Assembly: GCF_003385955.1 (NCBI RefSeq)
Contig: NZ_QRDW01000001.1
Span: 1,160,613-1,224,612 of the forward strand
Direction of reading: 5' to 3'
Length of the DNA: 64,000 bases
From: Aestuariispira insulae
Lineage (GTDB): Bacteria > Pseudomonadota > Alphaproteobacteria > UBA8366 > Aestuariispiraceae
Position numbers and translations under genes: made by a program. Positions 1 through 9,407 of the stretch are shown here, piece after piece. A model generated the notes under the pieces. The model did not search any database. It was not told where the DNA came from and worked only from the letters and a program-made list of their open reading frames with translations. Numbering within the stretch: the first letter of the stretch is position 1; every line of letters begins with the position of its first letter.

Positions 1-675
1 CCCGGACGCCTCTCCCAACTCAGCCAGCATGGCATGTGTGCGGTCTTTTCCAATACCGGCTATATGGGCATCCCCCTGCTGATGACCGCCTTTGGCGAAG
101 ACGGCGCGCTGCCCGCCATCACCGCGACGATCCTCAATGGCGCGGTTGTCATGCCCCTTGGCATGGCGATCATGGAAATGGAGCGGGTCGAAGCTGGACG
201 GGTTCTGATCGGTATTCGCGATGTTTTCACCAGCGTCGCCAAAAGCCCGCTGGTCATGTCAGCCTTTGCCGGGCTGCTGGTTTCCGCCCTGGGCCTGCCG
301 CTGCCTTCCGCCATCGAAACTTTCTGTGATCTGCTGGGGGCTGCTGCCGGCCCATCCGCACTGTTTGCCATCGGCCTCTTCCTGATCACCGGGGCGGCGC
401 GTTCCAATAAGCTGGAAATTGCCTGGGTCAGCGCGCTGAAATTGTTGCTGATGCCGTTGATCACCTGGTGGCTGGCGACCTTCCTGTTCGAGCTGTCGCC
501 GCTGGACACCGCCGCCGCCGTCATCCTAGCGGCCCTGCCGACCGGCGGCCTGGTCTTCCTCTTGTCCCAGCAATATCAGGTCTATCTGAAACGCTCCGCC
601 GCAATCATCCTGATCACCACGGTGGGCTCCCTGCTGACCGTGTCTGCAATCCTGGCTAATTACGTGCCGGGCTGA
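1..675 (+). CDS. AEC-family permease, C-terminal part (5' end outside window)
   Basis: The reading frame is open from base 1, so the true start lies upstream; 224 residues are visible. Hydrophobic segments alternate with short loops through the whole fragment. The stretch FSNTGYMGIPL near its start is the half-site motif typical of auxin efflux carrier (AEC) permeases, which move small organic anions or amino-acid-like solutes across the inner membrane. ALPTGGLVFLLSQQY near the end fits the last conserved segment of the family. The substrate cannot be told. The 3' end overlaps the convergent helicase gene by 16 bases. Confidence 0.85.
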   Translation, partial: PGRLSQLSQHGMCAVFSNTGYMGIPLLMTAFGEDGALPAITATILNGAVVMPLGMAIMEMERVEAGRVLIGIRDVFTSVAKSPLVMSAFAGLLVSALGLPLPSAIETFCDLLGAAAGPSALFAIGLFLITGAARSNKLEIAWVSALKLLLMPLITWWLATFLFELSPLDTAAAVILAALPTGGLVFLLSQQYQVYLKRSAAIILITTVGSLLTVSAILANYVPG

Positions 676-3434
676 TCGGGGTCCACTTCACCCGTCCCGA
701 AAAAGGCACGTACCTCCGCCACTGCCTCAGCCAGGCCGATGCGCTGGACCTTTACGCCTTCGGGAAAGGCCCCGCTCAGCCGGCTCGGCATCATGGAATC
801 GAGCATGACAAAGACGCCGCGGTCATCCTTGCGCCGGACCAGGCGGCCAAAGGCCTGTTTCAGTTTCAGCCGGGTTAGACTGTCGTCAAAGAAGCGCTTG
901 CCGAACTGGTCGCGCCGAGCTTTGTGCAAAATGGTCGGCCTTGGCCAGGGCACCCGGTCGAAGACGATCATGCGCAGGCTCTCGCCCGGCACATCGACAC
1001 CATCTCGCACCGCATCCGTGCCCAGCAGGCAGGCATCTTTCTCGGCCCGGAAAATATCAATCAGGGTCGGCAGGTTGAGCGCATCCACATGCTGGCTGTA
1101 AAGCGGGATATCCATGCTCTCCAGCGGAGCCACAATCCGTTCATGCACCGCGCGCAACCGTGAGATCGCGGTGAACAGGCCCAGCGCCCCGCCGTTTGAG
1201 GCCAGCATCAATTCCCGATAGGCCGACGCCACCTGGGCCAGGTCATCCTTGCGCACGTCATTGACCACGATCACCCGCGTCTGTTCGGGATAGTTGAAGG
1301 GCGATTTGACCTTGGTATGGGTCGCGCCAAATTTCAGATGCTCCGCCCCGGTACGCTGGGCCGCCGCTTTCCAATCCTGTTCCTCATCCCCCGACCCGTC
1401 GGTCAGGGTCGCCGAGGTCACCACCACCCCATGGGCCTGCTCAGAGACCACCTGGGTGAAAGGCAGAGTGGGGTCGATCCAGTGGCGCAGGAAGCCAAGA
1501 TCCAACTCGCGCCCGTCCGCCCGCTCCACCGCCAGCCAGTCGACAAAAGCCGGTGGCGTACCATCATGCAGGCCTTTCAGCATCTCGCGCCAGGCGGTCA
1601 CCAGCTGTTTGCAGCGATGTTCCAGGCTGCGGCTGACCAGTTCGATCCGCGCCCGGACCGCGCCTTCCAAACTGTCCGCCTCTTCATCCAGCCGCCGCAT
1701 CAGCAACGTCTGCAGGCGGCTTGCCGGTTTTTCCATGGCGGCCAGCGCCATTTCCAGTTTCTGCGCCAGTTCCAGGAAGGTTTCATCCAGCTCCACCGCC
1801 GGCACTTCCAGGCCGAACGGCCCGTTCCGGCCGGGCGCACGCGCCATCACGATGGAGCGCAGATGATAAAGGAATTCCTCCGCCGGGCCGGTCGGCCTGC
1901 CATCGTTCAGACGCTGGCGCCAGCCATCGGCCACCAGGATGGTGGAGGCCCGCAGCAAATCATCCAGCGCCTTCATGGCGTCTTCCGAGCCGACCAGATC
2001 CTCGGCCCGGGCGCGAAGCCCCCTGGCTCGGCCGCGGGCCTTGCCTTCATGGCCACGCAGCCAGCGGCGCAGCTCAAACATTTCCAATGCGGTCAAATGG
2101 GCGGAAAAAGCACCATCCGCCGCATCAAAGACATGATGCCCCTCGTCAAAGACCAACCGGGTCGTGCGCCCGCCCAGATCCAGGTTTCCCCGTGCGGCCT
2201 GGACCATGACCAGCGCATGGTTGGCCACCACCAGATCGGCGCGCCTGGACCGGCGGATGCCGTTTTCAATGAAACAGCGGTTATAGTGGGCACAGGCCGT
2301 ATATATGCATTCACCGCGCCGGTCGCTCAGCCCCACCGTATAGGCCCCGCCCACCAAATCGGAGAGCCAGGATGGAAAATCCCCGCCGCTCAAATCCCCG
2401 TTCCGGGTGTAGGCGATCCAGCGCGCCATCAGGCCCAGTGCCACCGCCCGGCCACCCGGCATACCCGCCCCTTTGACCGCGTCTTCGTAATTCAACAGGC
2501 AGAGATAATTTTCCCGCCCTTTGCGCACCACCACCCGTTCCTGCTTTTCCAACGGGTTTGGAAAGACCCGATCCAGTTCCTGGTCGATCTGATGCTGCAG
2601 GTTGCGGGTATAGGTGGAGAGCCAGACCGGAGCTTCGTTCTTTTCTGCCCAGACGCTGGCCGGGGCGATGTAACCTAATGTCTTGCCAACGCCGGTTCCC
2701 GCCTCTGCCAGGATCACATTGGCCTGGCCTTCCTGTTCGGGATTGATGAAGGCCTTTGACACCGCAACCGCATAATCACTTTGCTCCGGACGATCTTCCG
2801 CCGCCTGGCCCAGCAGGTCTTTTAACCGCATGCGGGTTTCATTGGAACTGATGGTAAAGCCACCGGGCGGCGGCGGCGGAGCTACCTCTTCCCATTCCGG
2901 CAGGCGTTTCCAGGCATCCAGGCCCGAGGTTCCGGCCCGCACACCGTCATCTTCCTCCGCTCCGATCGCCGCCAGCAGGAAGGGTGTCCATTGCCAGCCG
3001 CCCCGCCCCATGGACCAGAGCAGGCGGCGCAGATCGCTGGTCTGATCAAGATCCGCCGCACGGCCCAGCAAAATCTGCATCACATGAAACAGCGCCAGTG
3101 GCTCATCTTCCAACTTTTCCGGCAGGGTAAGGCCACAAGCCTCCGCCAGGCCTTTTGGGGTCGGCAGGCAAAAAGTTGCCGGATGCACAAAGGCAAACAG
3201 TTCCAGCAAGTCGAAAGCGGGAAAAGGTTTTCCCCCCGCCCGTCTGGCCGTGGCCGGCATATGGCAGATGACCGGTGGCCGGTCCGTTGACAGAAACTTC
3301 CGCGCTTCCGTGACTGGGCCTTGTAACATCTCGCCATCAGTGGTCAGCACCGCATAATGCGCGGCACCCGTAACCAGGATATCGGCATCGGGAAACAGGA
3401 TTTCTGCCGGGTTGTGGGAGACGGAATTACTCAT
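660..3434 (-). CDS. DinG/XPD-like ATP-dependent DNA helicase with Fe-S cluster
   Basis: This 924-residue superfamily 2 helicase probably unwinds DNA 5'-3' during repair or R-loop removal. Walker A (EAGTGVGKT) is at about 244-252 and the DEAH-type Walker B appears as DEGHH at about 430-434. Four cysteines between them (C312, C376, C381, C387) match the 4Fe-4S domain of the DinG/XPD family. The C-terminal helicase motif (AFGRLVRR) is present. The first 180 residues form an extension with a weak exonuclease-like run (FDLLELFAFVHP) but no clear DEDD catalytic set. Convergent with the AEC gene and apparently monocistronic. Confidence 0.9.
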   Translation of the reverse strand: MSNSVSHNPAEILFPDADILVTGAAHYAVLTTDGEMLQGPVTEARKFLSTDRPPVICHMPATARRAGGKPFPAFDLLELFAFVHPATFCLPTPKGLAEACGLTLPEKLEDEPLALFHVMQILLGRAADLDQTSDLRRLLWSMGRGGWQWTPFLLAAIGAEEDDGVRAGTSGLDAWKRLPEWEEVAPPPPPGGFTISSNETRMRLKDLLGQAAEDRPEQSDYAVAVSKAFINPEQEGQANVILAEAGTGVGKTLGYIAPASVWAEKNEAPVWLSTYTRNLQHQIDQELDRVFPNPLEKQERVVVRKGRENYLCLLNYEDAVKGAGMPGGRAVALGLMARWIAYTRNGDLSGGDFPSWLSDLVGGAYTVGLSDRRGECIYTACAHYNRCFIENGIRRSRRADLVVANHALVMVQAARGNLDLGGRTTRLVFDEGHHVFDAADGAFSAHLTALEMFELRRWLRGHEGKARGRARGLRARAEDLVGSEDAMKALDDLLRASTILVADGWRQRLNDGRPTGPAEEFLYHLRSIVMARAPGRNGPFGLEVPAVELDETFLELAQKLEMALAAMEKPASRLQTLLMRRLDEEADSLEGAVRARIELVSRSLEHRCKQLVTAWREMLKGLHDGTPPAFVDWLAVERADGRELDLGFLRHWIDPTLPFTQVVSEQAHGVVVTSATLTDGSGDEEQDWKAAAQRTGAEHLKFGATHTKVKSPFNYPEQTRVIVVNDVRKDDLAQVASAYRELMLASNGGALGLFTAISRLRAVHERIVAPLESMDIPLYSQHVDALNLPTLIDIFRAEKDACLLGTDAVRDGVDVPGESLRMIVFDRVPWPRPTILHKARRDQFGKRFFDDSLTRLKLKQAFGRLVRRKDDRGVFVMLDSMMPSRLSGAFPEGVKVQRIGLAEAVAEVRAFFGTGEVDPDQPGT

Positions 3435-3511
3435 GCCTGCATCATACAGCCGCGCCGGGTTGGAACAATCAGATTACGCAAGAGAAGCCGATTTAGCACA
3501 CCGCCGGACCG

Positions 3512-4648
3512 TCAGTCCGCTGCGGTGATGATCCGGACCAGTTCCGCCGGAAAAGTGATGGTCGCTTCCGTGCCCTGTTCCGGTGCGGTCAGGATGGAAA
3601 AGACGCCGCCCATGCGCTCCACCAGGTTATGGGCAATCGGCAGCCCCAGCCCCATGCCTTCATATTTGCGGGTGAGCGACGAATCCACCTGCATGAACGG
3701 AGTCAGGGCCCGCACTACATCTTCCTGCCGGAAACCGATGCCCGTATCGGTGATCCGGATGATCAATTCCCCCTGTGCGCCGAAATGGACCGAGATCTCC
3801 ACCTCGCCATCATAAGGGGTGAATTTGACCGCATTGGACATCAGGATTTCCAAAATCCGCTTCATGGCCCGCTCATCGGCGCGCAACGCCGGGGTCTCCC
3901 GGCAGATATCGATGACAAGGTTCAGCCCATGGCGTTCCATTTCCGGCCGGAAGCGGCGATCAATGGAATAGATCAACGAGACCACATCCACCTCATCAAA
4001 TTTCTGGCGATGCAGGCCCGCATTAATCTGACTGAATTCCAGCAGATCATTGATGATCTGCAGCAATTGGTTGGCGCTGCCCTTGATCTCGCGGCTGTAG
4101 GTCGACAGCTCATCCTCAAGATCATTTTCCTCAGAATATTTCTGGATGATCTCGGAAAAGCCGATGATGGAATTCAACGGCGTACGCAATTCATGGCCGA
4201 CATTATTCAGCAATTCCGTCTTCACCCGATCCGCCGTGACCGCTTGTTGGCGCGCCTGGCGCAATTCCTGCTCGGTCTCTTTCAGCTTGGTGATATCCTC
4301 CACCACACCTTCAACGCCCAGCAGGGTTCCGTCTTTGTCATAATAGCCACGCCCGCTTTCCAACATCCAGAAGGTGGAACCATCCTTGCGCCAGGCCAGG
4401 CATTCAAAGGTCTTAAGCACATTATGCGTACGGATCTGCTCAATCAGGTATCTGCGGTCTTCCGGATTGACATAGACGGTCCGCTTGGCACCAAAGAAGG
4501 ACATGAATTCATCGACATTTTCACAGCCATGTATGCGCGCCAGCGCGGGGTTGACGATCACATAATCGCCATTGAGCACGGTCCGGTACATACCCTCGAC
4601 CGCATTCTCAAACATGGATTGGTACAATTCGACGGTATTGTCCGTCAT
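3512..4648 (-). CDS. PAS-domain sensor histidine kinase
   Basis: A 378-residue soluble kinase. The chosen ATG (MTDNTVEL) has AGGA 9 bases upstream; a longer frame to 4693 has no better start. An N-terminal PAS domain (about 5-120) is followed by a short helix, a HisKA box with H152 ([13 protein letters not shown]) and a HATPase domain with N box (NAVKFT), G1 (DTGIGF) and G2 (GMGLGLP). No transmembrane segment is visible, so the signal is probably cytoplasmic. No response regulator gene lies beside it; an orphan kinase. Confidence 0.9.
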   Translation of the reverse strand: MTDNTVELYQSMFENAVEGMYRTVLNGDYVIVNPALARIHGCENVDEFMSFFGAKRTVYVNPEDRRYLIEQIRTHNVLKTFECLAWRKDGSTFWMLESGRGYYDKDGTLLGVEGVVEDITKLKETEQELRQARQQAVTADRVKTELLNNVGHELRTPLNSIIGFSEIIQKYSEENDLEDELSTYSREIKGSANQLLQIINDLLEFSQINAGLHRQKFDEVDVVSLIYSIDRRFRPEMERHGLNLVIDICRETPALRADERAMKRILEILMSNAVKFTPYDGEVEISVHFGAQGELIIRITDTGIGFRQEDVVRALTPFMQVDSSLTRKYEGMGLGLPIAHNLVERMGGVFSILTAPEQGTEATITFPAELVRIITAAD

Positions 4649-4891
4649 TTCAATTCCTGCCTCGGCCCCGCCCCGCTGGCAGAACCTCCCCAAAAAAAAC
4701 TACAAATCATTTCTAGAGGGAATTTATTCGGAATTAAACCCTGTTGGCCAACAATGGTGAATATCGCGGGAAAGATTGACGCCGCGCCGGGTTAGGCCTA
4801 ATTTCCGGCACCGCGGCATATCGGTCATCACCGATCTCCGGCCCGGCCCGCCGCACGGGCGAATAACAGACTATTTTGGAAAGCATATATC

Positions 4892-6484
4892 ATGTCTGAC
4901 ACTCAATTGCGCGAATTGGCAACGATGGCAAAAGCTTGGCCTTTCGAGGAAGCACGAAAGGTGCTTGCGCGCGTGGGTGGCAAGAAACCGGAAAAGGGAT
5001 ATGTGCTGTTTGAAACCGGCTATGGCCCATCGGGCCTGCCGCATATCGGCACCTTTGGCGAAGTGCTGCGCACCACCATGGTCCGTCGCGCCTTCGAGAT
5101 GATCAGCGATATCCCGACCAAGCTGATCGCTTTTTCCGACGATATGGACGGTCTGCGCAAGGTTCCGACCAACCTGCCAAACCAAGACATGCTGGCCGGC
5201 TACCTGAACAAGCCGCTGACCCAGGTGCCGGATCCGTTCGGCACCCATGACAGTTTCGGCGCCCATAATAATGCGCGCCTCTGTGCCTTCCTGGATGATT
5301 TCGGGTTCGAATATGAGTTCCGCAGCTCCACCGAATGTTACAAATCCGGCATGTTCGATGACGCGCTGCTGACGCTGCTGCGCAATTATGACAAGATCCA
5401 GTCAATCATGCTGCCGACCCTGGGTGAAGAGCGCCAGAAAACCTACAGCCCGTTCCTGCCGGTCTGTGAAGAAACCGGCGATGTTTTGCAGGCGCCGGTG
5501 ATTGAAACCAACCCGGAAGCCGGCACCATTGTTTATGAGCGTGCCGACGGCAAGAAGATCGAAACCCTGGTCACCGGCGGCCGGACCAAGCTGCAATGGA
5601 AGCCGGATTGGGCCATGCGCTGGTATGCGCTGGATGTGGATTACGAAATGTCCGGGAAGGACCTGAGCGAGTCCGTGAAACTGTCCGCCAAGATCACCCG
5701 CGCCCTGGGCGGCCGCCCGCCGGAGAACCTCACCTATGAGCTGTTCCTGGATGATAAGGGCGAAAAGATCTCCAAATCCAAAGGCAATGGCCTTTCCATG
5801 GAGGAATGGCTGCGCTATGCGCCGCCGGAAAGCCTGTCGCTCTTCATGTATGGCAAGCCGAAAACTGCCAAGCGGCTCTATTTCGATGTCATCCCGAAAA
5901 ATGTCGATGAATATTTCGCCCATGCCAAGAGCTGTGCGGAGCAGGAACCGGCCAAACAGTTGGAAAACCCGGCCTATCATATCCATGGCGGCGTGCCGGA
6001 CGGGGGCGAAATGCCGCTTACCTTCTCAATCCTGCTGAACCTGGCCAGCGTCTGCAACACGGAAGACAAATCCGTCCTTTGGGGGTTTGTCAGCCGCTAT
6101 GTGCCGGGCGCGACGGCGGAAAACAATCCGAAGCTGGATGATTTGATCGGCTATGCGATCCGCTATTACACCGACTTTGTGAAGCCGACCAAAAATTTCA
6201 AAGCCCCGGATGATACCGACCGGGCGGCCCTGGGCGATCTGCGTGCTCGCCTGGAAGGGCTGGACGCGGACGCCGATGGCGAAGCAATCCAGACTGCCGT
6301 TTACGAAGTGGGCAAGGCCCATGAGGAATATGCGTCTCTGCGGGACTGGTTCAAAGCCTGCTACCAAGTGCTGTTGGGTCAGGATCAGGGGCCGCGTATG
6401 GGATCCTTCATCGGCCTTTATGGCATCCAGGAAACCATCGCGCTCATCGACAAGGCACTGTCTGGCGAAGACATGACCGCATAA
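4892..6484 (+). CDS. lysK: Class I lysyl-tRNA synthetase
   Basis: Charges tRNA-Lys with lysine. This is the archaeal-type class I enzyme, which replaces the usual class II LysS in many alphaproteobacteria. The 530-residue length fits. The HIGH-type motif appears as GPSGLPHIGTFGE (about 48-60) and the KMSKS-type motif as KISKSKGNG (about 292-300). GGAAAG precedes the ATG at 4892. The gene stands alone and ends in a strong hairpin terminator shared with the convergent kinase. Confidence 0.95.
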   Translation: MSDTQLRELATMAKAWPFEEARKVLARVGGKKPEKGYVLFETGYGPSGLPHIGTFGEVLRTTMVRRAFEMISDIPTKLIAFSDDMDGLRKVPTNLPNQDMLAGYLNKPLTQVPDPFGTHDSFGAHNNARLCAFLDDFGFEYEFRSSTECYKSGMFDDALLTLLRNYDKIQSIMLPTLGEERQKTYSPFLPVCEETGDVLQAPVIETNPEAGTIVYERADGKKIETLVTGGRTKLQWKPDWAMRWYALDVDYEMSGKDLSESVKLSAKITRALGGRPPENLTYELFLDDKGEKISKSKGNGLSMEEWLRYAPPESLSLFMYGKPKTAKRLYFDVIPKNVDEYFAHAKSCAEQEPAKQLENPAYHIHGGVPDGGEMPLTFSILLNLASVCNTEDKSVLWGFVSRYVPGATAENNPKLDDLIGYAIRYYTDFVKPTKNFKAPDDTDRAALGDLRARLEGLDADADGEAIQTAVYEVGKAHEEYASLRDWFKACYQVLLGQDQGPRMGSFIGLYGIQETIALIDKALSGEDMTA

Positions 6485-6510
6485 TCGGATCGTTCAGGTT
6501 TAGAATAATA

Positions 6511-6543
6511 AAAGGCGGCAGTGAAAAACTGCCGCCTTTTTTT
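6511..6543. terminator. Bidirectional rho-independent terminator
   Basis: Perfect 12-bp stem (6511-6522 with 6528-6539), a GAAAA loop, then a T run on the plus strand and TTTTATTATT on the minus strand. It sits between the convergent lysK and histidine kinase genes and can serve both. Confidence 0.9.
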
Positions 6544-6590
6544 ATTTCTACCCTGCCTTATAACGGTTCAGTCATCGGCTTTGGATGCTA

Positions 6591-8276
6591 TCAGGCCTCG
6601 GCTTTCATCGCTTTGACCCGGCTTCGGGATTCGGGGAAGGTCACGGTCACACAGGTGCCGACCCCTTCTTCACTTTCCAACACCAGATTACCGCCATGCA
6701 ATTCCATCAAAGCCTTGGTCAGGGACAATCCCAGACCGATCCCTTCATGAGTCCGTGACAGCACATTATCTACCTGACCGAACGGTTCCAGAACACGAGT
6801 CAGTTTATCCGCGGGGATGCCGATTCCGGTATCGCGGACCGCGATAATGACTTCCTGCTTGGGACCGGATGTGATGGTCAGGGTGATCGCGCCGCCTACC
6901 TCGGTGAATTTCACCGCGTTGGACAAAAGGTTCAATAATACCTGCCGAACCCGCAGCGGATCGGCAAATAACTGCGGCAGAAAATCATCAAAAGCCCGGA
7001 CGATCTTCAGTTTCTTGTTGTCAATCGAGGTCTCCAGGGTTTTGAGGCAGGTATCGGCAATGGTATCAACATCGCTGACTTCCTCCTTAAGGGTTAGTTC
7101 ACCCACCTCAACCTTGGAAATATCCAGAATATCGCCGATCAACTGGAGCAGATGTGTACTGGACCGGTAGATATCATGGCAATATTCCTTATATTTTGGA
7201 TTGCCAATCTCCCCGAACATTTCTTCATTCATGATCGTGGAAAAACCGATCACCGCGTTCAGAGGTGTGCGTAATTCATGACTCATATTGGCCAGGAACT
7301 CGCTTTTCGTCCGGTTGGCCAACTCGGCATTCTCCTTGGCCGCGATCAATTCCCGCTCAGCCTTCTTACGCTCCGAAATTTCCGCCATCAGCGAAGATGT
7401 CCGCTCTTCTACCCGCTCTTCCAGATGCTGGTTTGCCTGCTTCAATGCTTCCTGGGCATTGCGGCGCTCAAAAATCTCATATTGCAGTTCTTTAGTGCGT
7501 TCCAGCACACGCATTTCCAACTGATCGCGCGCCGCGATCAGGGCTTTTTCCGCCTCTGCGCGCTCTTTGAGCAAGTCACGCACGGACTTCATGAGCCGAT
7601 TGGTCATATCCGCCACCTGGCCCAACTCATCCTGCTGATGCCGGGGGGCCACCTCGACCAGGCCGCCGCTGGGATTTTTGGCGTCAATGACCCCGATGGA
7701 ATGGGCCAGCTGGTTAAGCGGCTTGGTCAACAGCCAATAAAAAGCCACGAACAACAGCAGCACCAGCAGCATGTTGCGCACAATCCCCGAACCCAGAACC
7801 AGAAGGGAACGTCCGAAGAAATCCGCCAGCGCCCGGTCCCGGTCAATGGTCACCGATAATCTCCCCGGTGCCACATCCAATAGATCCTCGGACAATAGCG
7901 ATATAGTATGTTCTTCAAATTCCCGGGTGATGTTGCGCGTGATCCAGCGGGTAGAGCTGTTCTCTTCCGGCTTTTCCTTGCTGGCAAGTTCAATGCCCAA
8001 ATCGTCAAAAATCTCGGCCTTGCGCACGAACCGATATTTCAACAGCCCGTCAACCACCTCCGCAGCCAGATCCTCGTCCAGGATATGCACCGCCCGGCTG
8101 GCAGGCGGCTGGGCGACCGATAGGATACGGTCAATGATGGCCTGCAGGGCGGTATCTTCCTCACGATAATCCCAATAAAGCTGGAAACTGCTCAGCAGCA
8201 ACCCAACCAGGAAGGCCAGAACCACCCCGGTACGGGCCAGCTTGAAGGAGATACGATCCCGAAAACGCAAGCCCAT
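6591..8276 (-). CDS. Membrane sensor histidine kinase (periplasmic sensor, HAMP, coiled coil)
   Basis: 561 residues. One transmembrane helix at about 16-34 and another at about 163-183 flank a periplasmic sensor region of about 125 residues. A HAMP-like linker (about 184-240) and a long charged coiled coil (240-325) follow. The HisKA box has H333 ([13 protein letters not shown]); HATPase motifs [16 protein letters not shown] and GIGLGLS are complete. No receiver domain and no neighbouring response regulator. Ends back to back with lysK across a shared terminator. Confidence 0.92.
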   Translation of the reverse strand: MGLRFRDRISFKLARTGVVLAFLVGLLLSSFQLYWDYREEDTALQAIIDRILSVAQPPASRAVHILDEDLAAEVVDGLLKYRFVRKAEIFDDLGIELASKEKPEENSSTRWITRNITREFEEHTISLLSEDLLDVAPGRLSVTIDRDRALADFFGRSLLVLGSGIVRNMLLVLLLFVAFYWLLTKPLNQLAHSIGVIDAKNPSGGLVEVAPRHQQDELGQVADMTNRLMKSVRDLLKERAEAEKALIAARDQLEMRVLERTKELQYEIFERRNAQEALKQANQHLEERVEERTSSLMAEISERKKAERELIAAKENAELANRTKSEFLANMSHELRTPLNAVIGFSTIMNEEMFGEIGNPKYKEYCHDIYRSSTHLLQLIGDILDISKVEVGELTLKEEVSDVDTIADTCLKTLETSIDNKKLKIVRAFDDFLPQLFADPLRVRQVLLNLLSNAVKFTEVGGAITLTITSGPKQEVIIAVRDTGIGIPADKLTRVLEPFGQVDNVLSRTHEGIGLGLSLTKALMELHGGNLVLESEEGVGTCVTVTFPESRSRVKAMKAEA

Positions 8277-8345
8277 GAGACAAACCGCCTACCAAAGATC
8301 CTGACAGATTTTACCGGCAACATACATGGACTATGCAATCCTCAC

Positions 8346-9185
8346 TCATGATGTCTTATGGGCAAATTCCCAATAGAGCTCTCGGGCCAATGCAGCGACC
8401 GGCCCCGGTTGCAGATCCCGGCTCTGATAGCGAATGACCGGCATGACTTTGCTATAGTTGCCGGTATTGAAAATTTCATCCGCCTGCTCCAGTTCCTCAG
8501 GCGTGATCTGGCGTTCCTGAACCTCGATATCGCGGCCTCGCAGCAGGGCAATCACACGCTGACGGGTGATCCCGTTCAGGAAACAGCCATTGGGCACCGG
8601 GGTGGAGACAACGCCATCCTTAACCATGAAGATATTGGCTGTGGCAAATTCAGCCACAAAACCGATCGGATCCAGCATTACCGCATTGTCATAGCCCGCG
8701 GCCTGGGCTTCCTGCAGTGCACGGCCCGCATTGGGATAAAGGCAGGAAGCCTTGGCCTGGGTGGGTGCCACCTCGGGTGACGGTCGACGATAGGAGGACA
8801 GGCAGGCACTGAATCCAGCGGCGGTCGGCAATGGTGCCTCGCTAATCGAAAGGGCGAACCGGGTGCTATCCGGATCCGGCGCGACAAATCCGCTTTCGGC
8901 CCAATAGAGCGGCTTGATATATAATTCGGCTCCTGACGGGTATTTCTTGATCCCCTCCCATGCGAGATCAAAAATTTCACCGGCGCTCATCAAGGGCTTA
9001 AGGCCCAGCACGGCCGCAGAGCGATTCAAGCGCTGGCAATGAAGATCCAGATCCGGTGCAACATTCTCGAATGCACGCGCGCCGTCAAAAACCGAAGAAG
9101 CAAGCCAAACACCATTGGCATTTACGCTCAGCAATGGTTCCGCGCCATCCCGCCAGGCACCGTCATTCCAGACTACACTGCTCAT
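8346..9185 (-). CDS. Class IV PLP aminotransferase, branched-chain type
   Basis: 279 residues of the IlvE/D-amino-acid aminotransferase/aminodeoxychorismate lyase fold. Probable PLP-binding lysine is K145 (QAKASCLYPN); E179 in GFVAEFATANIF matches the glutamate that holds the pyridine nitrogen. ELYIKPLYW resembles the BCAT-type YIRP segment, so transamination of branched-chain amino acids is the most likely reaction. A D-amino-acid or lyase role cannot be excluded without a tree. GGAGAGGG stands upstream of the ATG. Confidence 0.8.
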   Translation of the reverse strand: MSSVVWNDGAWRDGAEPLLSVNANGVWLASSVFDGARAFENVAPDLDLHCQRLNRSAAVLGLKPLMSAGEIFDLAWEGIKKYPSGAELYIKPLYWAESGFVAPDPDSTRFALSISEAPLPTAAGFSACLSSYRRPSPEVAPTQAKASCLYPNAGRALQEAQAAGYDNAVMLDPIGFVAEFATANIFMVKDGVVSTPVPNGCFLNGITRQRVIALLRGRDIEVQERQITPEELEQADEIFNTGNYSKVMPVIRYQSRDLQPGPVAALARELYWEFAHKTS

Positions 9186-9407
9186 TTATTCCCTCTCCCT
9201 CAAGACTGGCTGGCCGGATTTCGAGCCGCGGGAGGATTTCTTCCTTTTTCTCCAACGGCTTTACCGGTCCGATTATGATTCATTCTTCAGTAAACCATAT
9301 ATCTTAAAATAGTGGAAAGATAGAAAGGAGGCCAACGGGGGCAAATCCAACCTGAGACATTGATCAGATCCCTTGGCTTTATTGCTGAATCAAGACATAT
9401 TTCTTTG

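Noticed and set aside
1317..2678. Long plus-strand open frame (about 450 codons) across the helicase gene
   Set aside because: It lies antisense to a well-supported DinG-type gene, has low-complexity His/Gln/Arg-rich translation and no family match; a by-product of GC-rich codon usage.
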